DNA of 33,553 nucleotides, from the NCBI GenBank assembly GCA_013002225.1, contig JABDKL010000160.1:1-33553 (forward strand), written 5' to 3'. This DNA comes from Winogradskyella sp. (GTDB lineage: Bacteria; Bacteroidota; Bacteroidia; Flavobacteriales; Flavobacteriaceae). Each line of letters starts with the position of its first letter. Position 1 is the stretch's first letter. This document shows positions 25,795 to 33,399 of the stretch, piece by piece. A program made the translations under genes and the position numbers. The notes under the pieces are model-generated. The model was not told where the DNA came from and did not search any database. It was given only the letters and a program-made list of their open reading frames with translations.

Positions 25795-25834
25795 AAAAAG
25801 AAAAAATTCCAATCTGAAAAATCAAATTGGAATT
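25795..25834 (-). terminator. Terminator after tRNA-Val(TAC)
   Basis: A 13-base stem, arms 25805-25817 and 25822-25834, with one G-U pair, a 4-base loop and the core AATTCCAAT/ATTGGAATT. On the minus strand it is followed by TTTTTCTTTTT. It lies 10 bases after the 3' end of tRNA-Val(TAC), so the two tRNA genes are separate transcripts unless readthrough occurs. Confidence 0.75.
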
Positions 25835-25844
25835 GTTATTGAAG

Positions 25845-25919
25845 TGGGCGCGAAGGGATTCGAACCCCTGACCCCTTGGGTGTAAACCAAGTGCTCTGAA
25901 CCAACTGAGCTACGCGCCC
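25845..25919 (-). tRNA. tRNA-Val (anticodon TAC)
   Basis: The minus strand forms a complete 75-base cloverleaf: acceptor stem GGGCGCG/CGCGCCC, D stem GCTC/GAGC, anticodon stem CTTGG/CCAAG with loop TTTACAC (anticodon TAC), T loop TTCGAAT, discriminator A, CCA not encoded. A full-consensus promoter stands just upstream and a terminator just downstream. Together with the GAC gene it can read all four valine codons. Confidence 0.96.
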
Positions 25920-25933
25920 CTGTAATCGGATTG

Positions 25934-25964
25934 CAAATATAAGTTAGAATTTCATTCTACCAAA
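25934..25964 (-). promoter_or_regulatory. Consensus promoter of tRNA-Val(TAC)
   Basis: On the minus strand TTTG (25961-25964), a 19-base spacer and TATATTTG (25934-25941) give a perfect match to the Bacteroidota housekeeping promoter. The tRNA begins 15 bases after the -7 element. The promoter lies in the 50-base gap between the folC stop and the tRNA. Confidence 0.75.
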
Positions 25965-25969
25965 CTATT

Positions 25970-27202
25970 TCATTCAAAATTCCGAAGGGCTTCAGCCACA
26001 ACAAACGTACTGCCACCAACGAAAATCACGTCCTTTTCATTCGCATTCTGAATCGCATTTTCTAATGCTGATACCACCGAAGAATAAGCTTTACCTTTTA
26101 ATCCGAAACGGTTAAAAAAGGTTGCCATTTCTTCGGCATTTCTGCTACGTACCACATTAGCTTTACAGAAATAATAGTTTGCTTTTTTAGGGAAAAGATC
26201 AATGATGCTTTTAAGGTTTTTTTCCTTGACGCTCCCAAGCACCAGGTGCAAATCTTCGAAGGATTCTTTTTTTAATTGCCGCATAACAAGTTCCAGGCCT
26301 TCACGGTTATGAGCGGTGTCTAGAATGATCTTAGGATTCTTTCGAAGGATTTGCCAGCGTCCGAATAGAGATGTATTCTGAACAATTTTATTTAAGCCAT
26401 CCCTGATCGCTCCTTCCGTGATGACATATCCTTTATTTCGGAGTGCTTGAATGGCCGAAACCGTTGTTTTTAAATTCCTGATTTGATAATCTCCTTTTAA
26501 ATCAATAGAATAGGTCTTTATCAGTTTCTGTTGGTCAGCGAAGGTGATCGGAGCATGTTCTCGTCTTGCCTTATCGATAAAAACATCCTTAACTTCAGCT
26601 TGAGTTTCACCGATCACAATCGGGGTGTTCGTTTTAATAATACCTGCCTTTTCTGATGCAATTTCCTTTAGAGAATTCCCCAGAAATTCCATATGATCAA
26701 ATCCGATGTTTGTGATAATGCTTAATTCTGGTCGGATTATATTAGTAGAATCTAAACGGCCTCCAAGACCCACTTCAACAACAGCAAAGTCAACCTTTTT
26801 TTTGGCAAAATAATCAAAGGCCATTCCAACGGTCATTTCAAAAAATGATAATCGATTGCTTTCAAAGAATGAACGATTTGATTTTATAAATCCAATGACA
26901 AACTGTTTATTAATGCAACGGCCATTTATTTTTATTCGCTCCCGAAAGTCAATAAGATGAGGTGATGTGTAAAGGCCTACCTTAAACCCGGCCTCTTGTA
27001 ATACAGAAGCAAGCATATGGCTGGTAGAGCCTTTTCCGTTGGTTCCAGCAACATGTACCGTTTTAAATTTCTTTTCGGGATTATTAAGATAATCGGAAAG
27101 AGCAATGATATTATGAAGGTCACTTTTATAGGCTCGTTTTCCTTCATTTTGATACATGGGCAATTGGTGAAACATCCAATCAACAGTATCCTTGTAATTC
27201 AT
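25970..27202 (-). CDS. folC: Folylpolyglutamate synthase/dihydrofolate synthase
   Basis: A 410-residue Mur-ligase-type enzyme that adds glutamate to folates and may also form dihydrofolate from dihydropteroate. The P-loop is GTNGKGST (53-60) within VHVAGTNGKGSTSHMLASVL. Family motifs include YTSPHLIDFRERIKING, VEVGLGGRLDSTNI, ITNIGFDHMEFLG, EKAGIIK and, in the C-terminal domain, ILDTAHNREGLEL and VLGSVKEKNLKSI. Length is normal. It is the last gene of the exbB-exbD-tonB-folC operon, 4 bases after tonB. Its base composition is clearly richer in G and C than that of the genes left of the tRNAs. Confidence 0.94.
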   Translation of the reverse strand: MNYKDTVDWMFHQLPMYQNEGKRAYKSDLHNIIALSDYLNNPEKKFKTVHVAGTNGKGSTSHMLASVLQEAGFKVGLYTSPHLIDFRERIKINGRCINKQFVIGFIKSNRSFFESNRLSFFEMTVGMAFDYFAKKKVDFAVVEVGLGGRLDSTNIIRPELSIITNIGFDHMEFLGNSLKEIASEKAGIIKTNTPIVIGETQAEVKDVFIDKARREHAPITFADQQKLIKTYSIDLKGDYQIRNLKTTVSAIQALRNKGYVITEGAIRDGLNKIVQNTSLFGRWQILRKNPKIILDTAHNREGLELVMRQLKKESFEDLHLVLGSVKEKNLKSIIDLFPKKANYYFCKANVVRSRNAEEMATFFNRFGLKGKAYSSVVSALENAIQNANEKDVIFVGGSTFVVAEALRNFE

Positions 27203-27206
27203 ATTT

Positions 27207-28052
27207 TTAGTTCACGCTGAAATTAACAACTACGAAACCGACTTGCCTGGCTGGAGCCTTCTGTTCTGGAGGCCATTTATAAGAAAGTGCCGTCTTTTTT
27301 GCAGCTTCATAAAGACAATATGCACCTGTAGTTCCTTTTTTTCCGGCTACTGCGCTAATAACCTTACCGCTCCGATCAACCTGAATCTCAACAACGACCC
27401 GTCCTTCTTCATCGCATTCGGGAACAAATTTAGACCGGGTTGGTTTTCCCCGACCGGTAAGTCCGTAACCGACACCACCACTACCCGATCCGGGTTGCCC
27501 AAAATATGATGGCGCATAGGGATCACCATCAATTTGTCCTTTATCACCGGCTTTGTCATCATCACCTTCATTCCCGGTTTCCTTACCGTCAGATTTACCA
27601 ATACCGCCAATGAGATCATCAAGATTTTGCTTTTTGGCTTCGCGTTCCTGTCTTTCACGTTCTATGCGATCTGCTTCCGCTTTGGCTTTCGCTTCTGCTT
27701 CAGCTTTCTTTTTAGCCTCTGCTTCCTTCTGCTTTTTCATGGCAATGCTTTCCGCATTATCTTCGGTTAGAACCTCTTCTTTGGTTGTTTCTGGTTTTGC
27801 AGGTTCGGGTTGAGATTCCTGAACTTTGGGCTGTTCATTGATATTTACCGGTTCTGATTTGATAGGTTCTTTCGGTTGAATGCGTCCGCTTCCAAAATCG
27901 GTGGTTCCAAAATTTACAGCAATGCCGTATTCTTCAGGCGGATCCATATAGGTTGGTCCAACAATAAAAATGAGCAAAAGAATCAATACTCCGATAAGCA
28001 TAGTTAACCGGGCTGAATCTTTCTCATGTTTTGTTTTGAAGTATTTAAGCAT
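27207..28052 (-). CDS. TonB-like energy transducer
   Basis: A 281-residue envelope protein that would couple the ExbB-ExbD motor to outer-membrane receptors. One N-terminal membrane helix is at about residues 17-38 (LIGVLILLLIFIVGP). A Pro/Glu-rich stretch and a Lys/Glu/Ala/Arg-rich helical region (about 70-145, KKKAEAEAKAKAEADRIER) span the periplasm. A Gly-rich linker (GQPGSGSGGVGYGL) leads to the C-terminal TonB-like domain with EGRVVVEIQVDRSGKVISAV, a conserved cysteine and ALSYKWPP. It lies 3 bases after exbD and 4 bases before folC. The charged repeats, rather than classical Glu-Pro/Lys-Pro repeats, are usual for Bacteroidota TonB or TolA-like proteins, so TolA-like is an alternative label. 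Confidence 0.87.
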   Translation of the reverse strand: MLKYFKTKHEKDSARLTMLIGVLILLLIFIVGPTYMDPPEEYGIAVNFGTTDFGSGRIQPKEPIKSEPVNINEQPKVQESQPEPAKPETTKEEVLTEDNAESIAMKKQKEAEAKKKAEAEAKAKAEADRIERERQEREAKKQNLDDLIGGIGKSDGKETGNEGDDDKAGDKGQIDGDPYAPSYFGQPGSGSGGVGYGLTGRGKPTRSKFVPECDEEGRVVVEIQVDRSGKVISAVAGKKGTTGAYCLYEAAKKTALSYKWPPEQKAPARQVGFVVVNFSVN

Positions 28053-28055
28053 GGT

Positions 28056-28448
28056 TTAGTTTGGCTTGACAGCCAAGATTACTTTAAATCTATTTCTATT
28101 CGCAATATCCATGACCTTAACCACATTGTCAACCGGAACCGATTTCTCAGCTCGCAAAACAATAGTTGGTTTGGCCTCCTTGGATAAGAGGGCGACTAAT
28201 TCACTTTCAAGTATGCTTTCACCAACGCGTTTTTGATCGATATAATAGCTCAAATCTTTCTTGATACTGACAGCGATCGATTTTTTATTTTCGGTCTTTC
28301 CACTTGCCTTCGGCAATATAATATCGATAGCATTTGTAGTTACTAGTGTTGATGCCAACATAAAGAAAATGAGCAATAAAAACACGATGTCGGTCATTGA
28401 CGACATACTAAATTCTGGTGTAACTTTATTTCTTCCTTTTATATTCAT
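28056..28448 (-). CDS. exbD: ExbD/TolR-type biopolymer transport protein
   Basis: A 130-residue inner-membrane protein of the proton-driven motor. A short cytoplasmic start is followed by a single helix at residues 18-40, which carries the proton-conducting aspartate (Asp20 in SSMTDIVFLLLIFFML). The periplasmic domain has the family end pattern VPVDNVVKVMDIANRNRFKV and ILAVKPN. Length is typical. Spacing is 3 bases on both sides to exbB and tonB, so the subunits are made together. Confidence 0.93.
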   Translation of the reverse strand: MNIKGRNKVTPEFSMSSMTDIVFLLLIFFMLASTLVTTNAIDIILPKASGKTENKKSIAVSIKKDLSYYIDQKRVGESILESELVALLSKEAKPTIVLRAEKSVPVDNVVKVMDIANRNRFKVILAVKPN

Positions 28449-28451
28449 GTC

Positions 28452-29156
28452 TTATACCGGTTCGTTAAGGTGGTCTAAGAACTCAACTGAATTGGCTTCC
28501 ATTTTATGAATTACCTTATTGGTTCGAACCACAAGGTGGTTGTATGCTATATAAGTTATAATTCCCACTATTAATCCTCCTACAGTTGTTGTCATGGCGG
28601 TATATAAACCATCTGCTAAAAGTTTTATATCGATTTGACCACCTGCATTAGCGATCTCAAATATGGATAAAATCATTCCAATAACCGTTCCAAGAAATCC
28701 TATCATCGGTGCTGCTCCTGAAATAGTGGCAAGAATACTAACGTTTTTTTCAAGTCCGTATACCTCGAGTCTACCGGCATTTTCTATAGCGATATTGATA
28801 TCTTCCAGTGGTCTTCCAATTCTTGAAATCCCTTTATCAATCAGTCTGGAAACAGGAGAATTCTGCTGTGCACATAATATTTTCGCGGCCTCAACCTTAC
28901 CGTTTGAAACATTGTCTTTGATTTGATTCATAAAATTGGGGTCGACTTTTGAGGCTGCCTTTATAGCAAAAAGCCGTTCAAAGTAAATATAGGTCGCTAC
29001 CATCAGAAGAACGAAAAGCAGCATGATAATAACCTGACCGGCTATACCTCCACTTTGAATAAGTTCAATAATAGATAGGGTTTTTTCTACCGATTCCTCA
29101 TCGGTAAGCAATTCAACCTCGTCTTGAATTGTAAGAATTAGTGATGTTGTTAACAT
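28452..29156 (-). CDS. exbB: MotA/TolQ/ExbB proton channel family protein
   Basis: A 234-residue inner-membrane motor subunit. The first helix is at about residues 36-58 (GQVIIMLLFVLLMVATYIYF). A cytoplasmic domain with NSPVSRLIDKGISRIGRP follows, then two conserved helices with ISGAAPMIGFLGTVIGMI and YTAMTTTVGGLIVGIITYIAY, the signature of the ExbB/TolQ channel. The first 30 residues are polar and acidic and precede the first helix; this is longer than needed but not unusual. It is the first gene of the operon. The 58-base gap after nhaD must hold any separate promoter, and I could not pick one with confidence. Confidence 0.93.
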   Translation of the reverse strand: MLTTSLILTIQDEVELLTDEESVEKTLSIIELIQSGGIAGQVIIMLLFVLLMVATYIYFERLFAIKAASKVDPNFMNQIKDNVSNGKVEAAKILCAQQNSPVSRLIDKGISRIGRPLEDINIAIENAGRLEVYGLEKNVSILATISGAAPMIGFLGTVIGMILSIFEIANAGGQIDIKLLADGLYTAMTTTVGGLIVGIITYIAYNHLVVRTNKVIHKMEANSVEFLDHLNEPV

Positions 29157-29214
29157 ACTAGATCGTTGTTATTTTGATTCTGAATAATAACGGTTGATTT
29201 TGAAATAAAGTATT

Positions 29215-30609
29215 TTAAAACCACATTCTCGTCAGTAAGAAAGTCAAGGCTCCAGCTATGAATCCAATGGCCGCTAACCAGGCGATTTTTCTGAGATACC
29301 AGAAAAAATCCATCTTTTCCATTCCCATGGCAACAACACCGGCTGCGGAACCAATAATTAGCATGCTGCCACCGGTTCCTGCTGAATAAGCGATGAAGTG
29401 CCACAACTGATCATCAACAGGTTCTGAAAACATCCCTAAACTCGCAGCCACAAGAGGAACATTGTCAATGACGGCCGAGCCAACACCTAAAAGCACAATC
29501 ACAATATCTGATACTGCAGTTCCAGGCATTTCAGACCCAAGCATCGGCATAACTTCCTGTAAATTCAATGCAAATGCAAACAATAGTCCGAGTGATTCAA
29601 GAGCTGCAACTGCCATTAAGATGCCCAAAAAGAACAATATACTCGGCATTTCAATTTTAGAAAGAGAGTGATGCACCGGACTATGATGACCATGAACAGC
29701 ATCATCCAGACTTTCAACGGTCGACATGCTAAACTTTGAAGAACTGTACAACTCGGCAAAAACGGCAACGACACCAAGGGCGAACATCATACCGACATAG
29801 GGTGGTAAATGGGTTACGGTTTTAAATACCGGAACAGAAATTATTGCCCCTAATCCCAGGTAAAGCATAGTAGAGCTAAAACTCGTCTTTGGTTTTTCAT
29901 TATCTTCTTCGACTAAATCCAATTCCCCTCTAAAAGCAGGTAAAAAAGATGCTACAAAAGTTGGGACGATCATGCACACCAAAGATGGAATAAATAAATA
30001 TTTGATCAGGTTTAAGGTGGTCACCTTATCGCCAATCCAGAGCATAGTTGTTGTAACATCTCCAATCGGTGACCAGGCTCCACCAGCATTGGCCGCTACG
30101 ATGATAAGTCCGGCATACCAAATTCTCGCGCTTCTTTCTCGTACGATTTTCTGCAGAATTGAGATTAAAACTATTGTTGCCGTAAGATTATCGATGATGG
30201 CTGATAAGATAAATGCCATGATAGCAAAAAACCACAATATCTTCTTTTTACTCTTGGTTTTAATAAATGATTTAATTGTCGAGAACCCGTCAAAATAATC
30301 TATTATCTCAACTATAGTCATGGCTCCAAGAAGAAAGACAAGGATCTCGGCCGTTTTACCCAAATGATGCAGGAGGGTTTCCTCCATCAAATGCATTTTT
30401 TCTTCATGCTCGAATAATCCAAAGGTATCTAATAACATATGTTTACCCGAATCAAACCATTGATCGAAGTCATCGATTCCGAGCGATATCATCGCCCAGC
30501 TAAGTGCCATCATTATGAGAGCCGGGATAAGTTTATCAACTTTCAGATTATGCTCTAGGGTAATGGCGAGATAACCGACAACAAAAATGACAACTATTAA
30601 GGTTTCCAT
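29215..30609 (-). CDS. nhaD: NhaD family sodium:proton antiporter
   Basis: A 464-residue inner-membrane antiporter of the NhaD branch of the ion transporter superfamily, which exports sodium (or lithium) in exchange for protons. About 12 hydrophobic segments are visible. Characteristic segments are DYFDGFSTIKSFI, FILSAIIDNLTATIVLISIL, VAANAGGAWSPIGDVTTTML and SAVIDNVPLVAASLGMF, with the paired DN motifs (IIDNLT and VIDNVP) that mark the two half-repeats. A charged, His-rich cytoplasmic loop with HGHHSPVHHS sits near residue 300. It is transcribed between anmK and exbB, with a -7 match 40 bases upstream. Confidence 0.93.
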   Translation of the reverse strand: METLIVVIFVVGYLAITLEHNLKVDKLIPALIMMALSWAMISLGIDDFDQWFDSGKHMLLDTFGLFEHEEKMHLMEETLLHHLGKTAEILVFLLGAMTIVEIIDYFDGFSTIKSFIKTKSKKKILWFFAIMAFILSAIIDNLTATIVLISILQKIVRERSARIWYAGLIIVAANAGGAWSPIGDVTTTMLWIGDKVTTLNLIKYLFIPSLVCMIVPTFVASFLPAFRGELDLVEEDNEKPKTSFSSTMLYLGLGAIISVPVFKTVTHLPPYVGMMFALGVVAVFAELYSSSKFSMSTVESLDDAVHGHHSPVHHSLSKIEMPSILFFLGILMAVAALESLGLLFAFALNLQEVMPMLGSEMPGTAVSDIVIVLLGVGSAVIDNVPLVAASLGMFSEPVDDQLWHFIAYSAGTGGSMLIIGSAAGVVAMGMEKMDFFWYLRKIAWLAAIGFIAGALTFLLTRMWF

Positions 30610-30650
30610 ATATTATTAATTTGATTGGTTAGGTTAAACGTGCTTGATAA

Positions 30651-30658
30651 CAAATATA
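30651..30658 (-). promoter_or_regulatory. Candidate -7 element of nhaD
   Basis: The minus strand reads TATATTTG, a full match to the Bacteroidota -7 element, in the 86-base gap between anmK and nhaD. The predicted leader is about 35 bases. No TTTG stands at the right -33 distance. Confidence 0.4.
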
Positions 30659-30695
30659 AAAAACAATCCCACTTACGGGTAATAATTGGTTCATA

Positions 30696-31760
30696 TTATG
30701 GAAGGTAAACTTCTCCTGAGCAGTGATCATGATGAGCTCCGGTGACACTTTTAAGGCAATTCGTTTCATTTCTCAACCGAAGTATCCCCAAAAAACCAAA
30801 AATGAGGGCCTCCTTAAAATCTATAATAACGGAATCAGGGATAATAACTTCGGCTGTGTTGAATACCCTGATACGATCAATTAAATATGTATTATATGTT
30901 CCCCCGCCAGAAATCAACATGGATGATTTTTTTAATGGGTTTAGATGTAATCCTATTTGATGAGCCATATGTTCGGTAAGTGTATTCAGAATATCTTTGA
31001 CGGGAATATCAAAATTTGAAACAAGTGGTAACACTTCCAGTTCAACCCATTCCATACCCAGTGATTTAGGTGGTTTCTTTAAATAATAAGAAAGATTATT
31101 TAGGGCTTGAAACAATTCAGCATTCAAATTTCCACTTTTTGCAATAAGTCCGCCGTTATCGTAGGGTAGACCCAATGAAGATGCATAACGATTCAGTAGG
31201 GCATTAATCGGACATACATCATAGGCCCATCGGCTGCCTTCCCATTCATAGGAAACATTCGAGAAGCCTCCCAGGTTCAGGCAAATATCATAGGATCCAA
31301 ACAGGTGGCGATCACCGATAGGAACCAGTGGAGCTCCCTGACCTCCGAGATTGACGTCCTGAACCCGAAAATCACAAACTACCTTGTGACCTACCAAACC
31401 TGCCAAATCAGGTTTATTTCCAATTTGATAGGTCAGACCTCTCTCGGGTTGATGAAAAACTGTATGCCCATGGGAGCAAACTGCTTCTATATTCTTTAAA
31501 TCATGCTTCTTAATGAATCGATTGATATGTTCGGCGAGGTGCCGGGTGTATTCTTGATCAAAGGCTTGAAGATCATCATGTTCCAGATGTAGCGTATTTT
31601 TTAATCGCTCTTCCCATTTGTCAGGATAAAGGGAGGTTTCAGCTATATCAATAGAATAGTGCCAACTGCCATCGAACTCAAAGGTTGCAGCGCAAAGATC
31701 AACACCATCGACAGATGTTCCTGACATAACACCAATGACCTTGTAAGAATCCATTTTCAT
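30696..31760 (-). CDS. anmK: Anhydro-N-acetylmuramic acid kinase
   Basis: A 354-residue cytoplasmic sugar kinase of murein recycling that hydrolyses the 1,6-anhydro bond of anhydro-MurNAc and phosphorylates it to MurNAc-6-phosphate. The phosphate-binding start is VIGVMSGTSVDGVDL (8-22). Further family motifs are SHGHTVFHQP, TYQIGNKPDLAGL, VVCDFRVQDVNLGGQGAPLVP with the catalytic aspartate, LNLGGFSNVSY, YDVCPINALLN and SGGGTYNT. Length is slightly below the common 370-390. Met3 is an alternative start. It is divergent from the acyl-CoA dehydrogenase gene, with a 92-base shared spacer. Confidence 0.94.
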   Translation of the reverse strand: MKMDSYKVIGVMSGTSVDGVDLCAATFEFDGSWHYSIDIAETSLYPDKWEERLKNTLHLEHDDLQAFDQEYTRHLAEHINRFIKKHDLKNIEAVCSHGHTVFHQPERGLTYQIGNKPDLAGLVGHKVVCDFRVQDVNLGGQGAPLVPIGDRHLFGSYDICLNLGGFSNVSYEWEGSRWAYDVCPINALLNRYASSLGLPYDNGGLIAKSGNLNAELFQALNNLSYYLKKPPKSLGMEWVELEVLPLVSNFDIPVKDILNTLTEHMAHQIGLHLNPLKKSSMLISGGGTYNTYLIDRIRVFNTAEVIIPDSVIIDFKEALIFGFLGILRLRNETNCLKSVTGAHHDHCSGEVYLP

Positions 31761-31783
31761 ATTCGTAAAAATAGAAAGGATAA

Positions 31784-31814
31784 TTGAAAATATATCAATA
31801 ATGAAGTATCTTTG
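31784..31814 (+). promoter_or_regulatory. Promoter of the acyl-CoA dehydrogenase gene
   Basis: TTG at 31784-31786, a 20-base spacer and TATCTTTG at 31807-31814 give a full -7 match and a good -33 match. Transcription would begin near 31821, about 32 bases before the ATG. Confidence 0.6.
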
Positions 31815-31852
31815 AGGACCTTTTTCTAGAATATTTTAATTCTTTATAATAT

Positions 31853-32995
31853 ATGGATTTTAACCTAACAGAAGAACATCTCATGATACGGGATGCCGCA
31901 CGGGATTTTGCCATTACGGAATTATTACCAGGTGTGATCGAAAGGGATGAGAAGCAGCAGTTTCCTGATGAGTTGGTCAATAAAATGGCCGATCTCGGAT
32001 TTATGGGTATTATGGTTGACCCGAAATATGGAGGCAGTGGTATGGATACCATCTCGTATGTATTGATCATGGAAGAATTATCTAAAATCGATGCGTCGGC
32101 TTCGGTAATTGTATCGGTTAACAATTCACTGGTTTGTTATGGTCTTCAAGCTTTTGGTTCTGATGAACAAAAGCAAAAATATCTGATGAAGCTTGCCACT
32201 GGTGAATATATTGGTGCGTTCTGTTTAAGCGAACCCGAAGCAGGTAGTGACGCAACCTCACAAAGAACAACTGCTGAAGATAGGGGCGATCATTATATTT
32301 TAAACGGGACAAAAAACTGGATCACAAATGGCGGACGATCTGATGTATATTTAGTTATTGCTCAAACCCATAAGGAGAAAGGCCACAAGGGCATTAATGC
32401 TTTTATTGTTGAAAAAGGCATGCCCGGGTTTGATATTGGCCCAAAAGAAGATAAGTTAGGCATTCGCGGCAGTGATACCCATACGCTGCAATTCAACGAT
32501 GTTAAGGTTCCGAAGGAGAATCGTATTGGTGATGATGGATTCGGTTTTAAATTCGCGATGAAAACCCTATCAGGAGGTCGAATTGGTATTGCAGCTCAAG
32601 CTTTAGGAATTGCAGCGGGTGCTTATGAATTGGCCTTGAAATATTCCAAAGAACGCAAGGCCTTTGATACAGAAATAGCAAATCATCAGGCCATCGCATT
32701 TAAATTGGCTGACATGGCCACCGAAATTGAAGCGGCACGTCATTTGGTAATGAAGGCGGCCTGGGACAAGGACCAGGGAAATAATTATGACCTGTCAAGT
32801 GCTATGGCGAAACTATATGCTTCGAAAGTAGCGATGGAACAAACCGTCGAGGCGGTTCAAATTCATGGTGGAAATGGATTTGTCAAGGAGTATCATGTTG
32901 AACGCATGATGCGTGATGCGAAGATCACACAAATTTATGAAGGAACTAGTGAGATTCAGAAAGTCGTTATTTCACGAAGTATATTGCGGGATTAG
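31853..32995 (+). CDS. Acyl-CoA dehydrogenase (short-chain type)
   Basis: A 380-residue FAD enzyme that makes the first double bond in acyl-CoA oxidation and passes electrons to ETF. The N-terminal helical domain starts at FNLTEEHLMIRDAARDFA. The middle beta domain has GAFCLSEPEAGSDATSQRTT and LNGTKNWITNGG. The C-terminal domain has GRIGIAAQALGIAAGAYELA and IHGGNGFVKEYHVERMMRDA. The catalytic base is Glu363 in QIYEGTSEIQ, which places it in the short-chain/butyryl-CoA type group and not the isovaleryl or long-chain group. It stands alone, with its own promoter and terminator, between anmK and the rRNA operon. Confidence 0.93.
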   Translation: MDFNLTEEHLMIRDAARDFAITELLPGVIERDEKQQFPDELVNKMADLGFMGIMVDPKYGGSGMDTISYVLIMEELSKIDASASVIVSVNNSLVCYGLQAFGSDEQKQKYLMKLATGEYIGAFCLSEPEAGSDATSQRTTAEDRGDHYILNGTKNWITNGGRSDVYLVIAQTHKEKGHKGINAFIVEKGMPGFDIGPKEDKLGIRGSDTHTLQFNDVKVPKENRIGDDGFGFKFAMKTLSGGRIGIAAQALGIAAGAYELALKYSKERKAFDTEIANHQAIAFKLADMATEIEAARHLVMKAAWDKDQGNNYDLSSAMAKLYASKVAMEQTVEAVQIHGGNGFVKEYHVERMMRDAKITQIYEGTSEIQKVVISRSILRD

Positions 32996-33026
32996 CTATT
33001 CTTTGAAAATAAAGCTAATTATTTCT

Positions 33027-33052
33027 TCCCGGGTTATTCCGGGATTTTTTTT
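33027..33052 (+). terminator. Terminator of the acyl-CoA dehydrogenase gene
   Basis: Inverted repeat TCCCGG (33027-33032) and CCGGGA (33039-33044) with a 6-base loop, followed by eight T (33045-33052), 31 bases after the stop codon. Confidence 0.75.
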
Positions 33053-33160
33053 GGTCTAACGTAAGATCGTTTTAAATAAACAAATGTAGATGGGGTATCT
33101 GTGGGATACCATCTAAAGGATGAATTAGTCAAATTCAGTGAGGAATCTAAATATATAGAT

Positions 33161-33192
33161 AAAAAGAAACCCCCGCTCAATGAGCGGGGGTT
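33161..33192 (-). terminator. rRNA operon terminator
   Basis: A very GC-rich hairpin, arms 33168-33179 and 33181-33192 around CCCCCGCTCA/TGAGCGGGGG, followed on the minus strand by TCTTTTT. It stands 7 bases after the 5S rRNA 3' end, as expected for the end of a ribosomal RNA operon. Confidence 0.88.
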
Positions 33193-33198
33193 CCCGAG

Positions 33199-33305
33199 AA
33201 AGGCGGCGACCTACTCTCCCACGAGTGTAGTACCATCGGCGCTAATGGGCTTAACTTCTCTGTTCGGAATGGTAAGAGGTGAGCCCCATCGCAATAACCA
33301 CCTTA
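33199..33305 (-). rRNA. rrf: 5S ribosomal RNA
   Basis: The minus strand contains the conserved 5S core (GATGGGGCTCACCTCTTACC, CCGAACAGAGAAGTTAAGCC, CGATGGTACTACACTCGTGG and GAGAGTAGGTCGCCGCC). The terminal helix pairs AAGGTGG at the 5' end with CCGCCTT at the 3' end. Boundaries are accurate to a few bases. It follows the 23S gene after a spacer of about 94 bases and precedes the terminator. Confidence 0.93.
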
Positions 33306-33399
33306 AGTTTTAGCTGATAGATTTTTACATCTACAGCATCACTTTCGTGATAAATATCTTAACATATTGAAAAAACATACATGCATTAAAAAGCACTGT

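Noticed and set aside
25495-25969. Possible integrated island at the tRNA-Val genes
   Set aside because: No integrase, no phage or mobilisation genes and no displaced copy of a tRNA 3' end were seen up to the window end. The block to the right holds core genes only, so only the composition step is reported.
27534-27813. Several open frames antisense to tonB, rich in Ser, Phe, Ala and Leu
   Set aside because: They mirror the Lys/Glu/Ala-rich low-complexity region of the TonB-like protein and have no motif of their own.
33101-33313. A 70-codon open frame on the plus strand
   Set aside because: It runs through the rRNA terminator and antisense to 5S rRNA. The reading frame is a by-product of the RNA gene.
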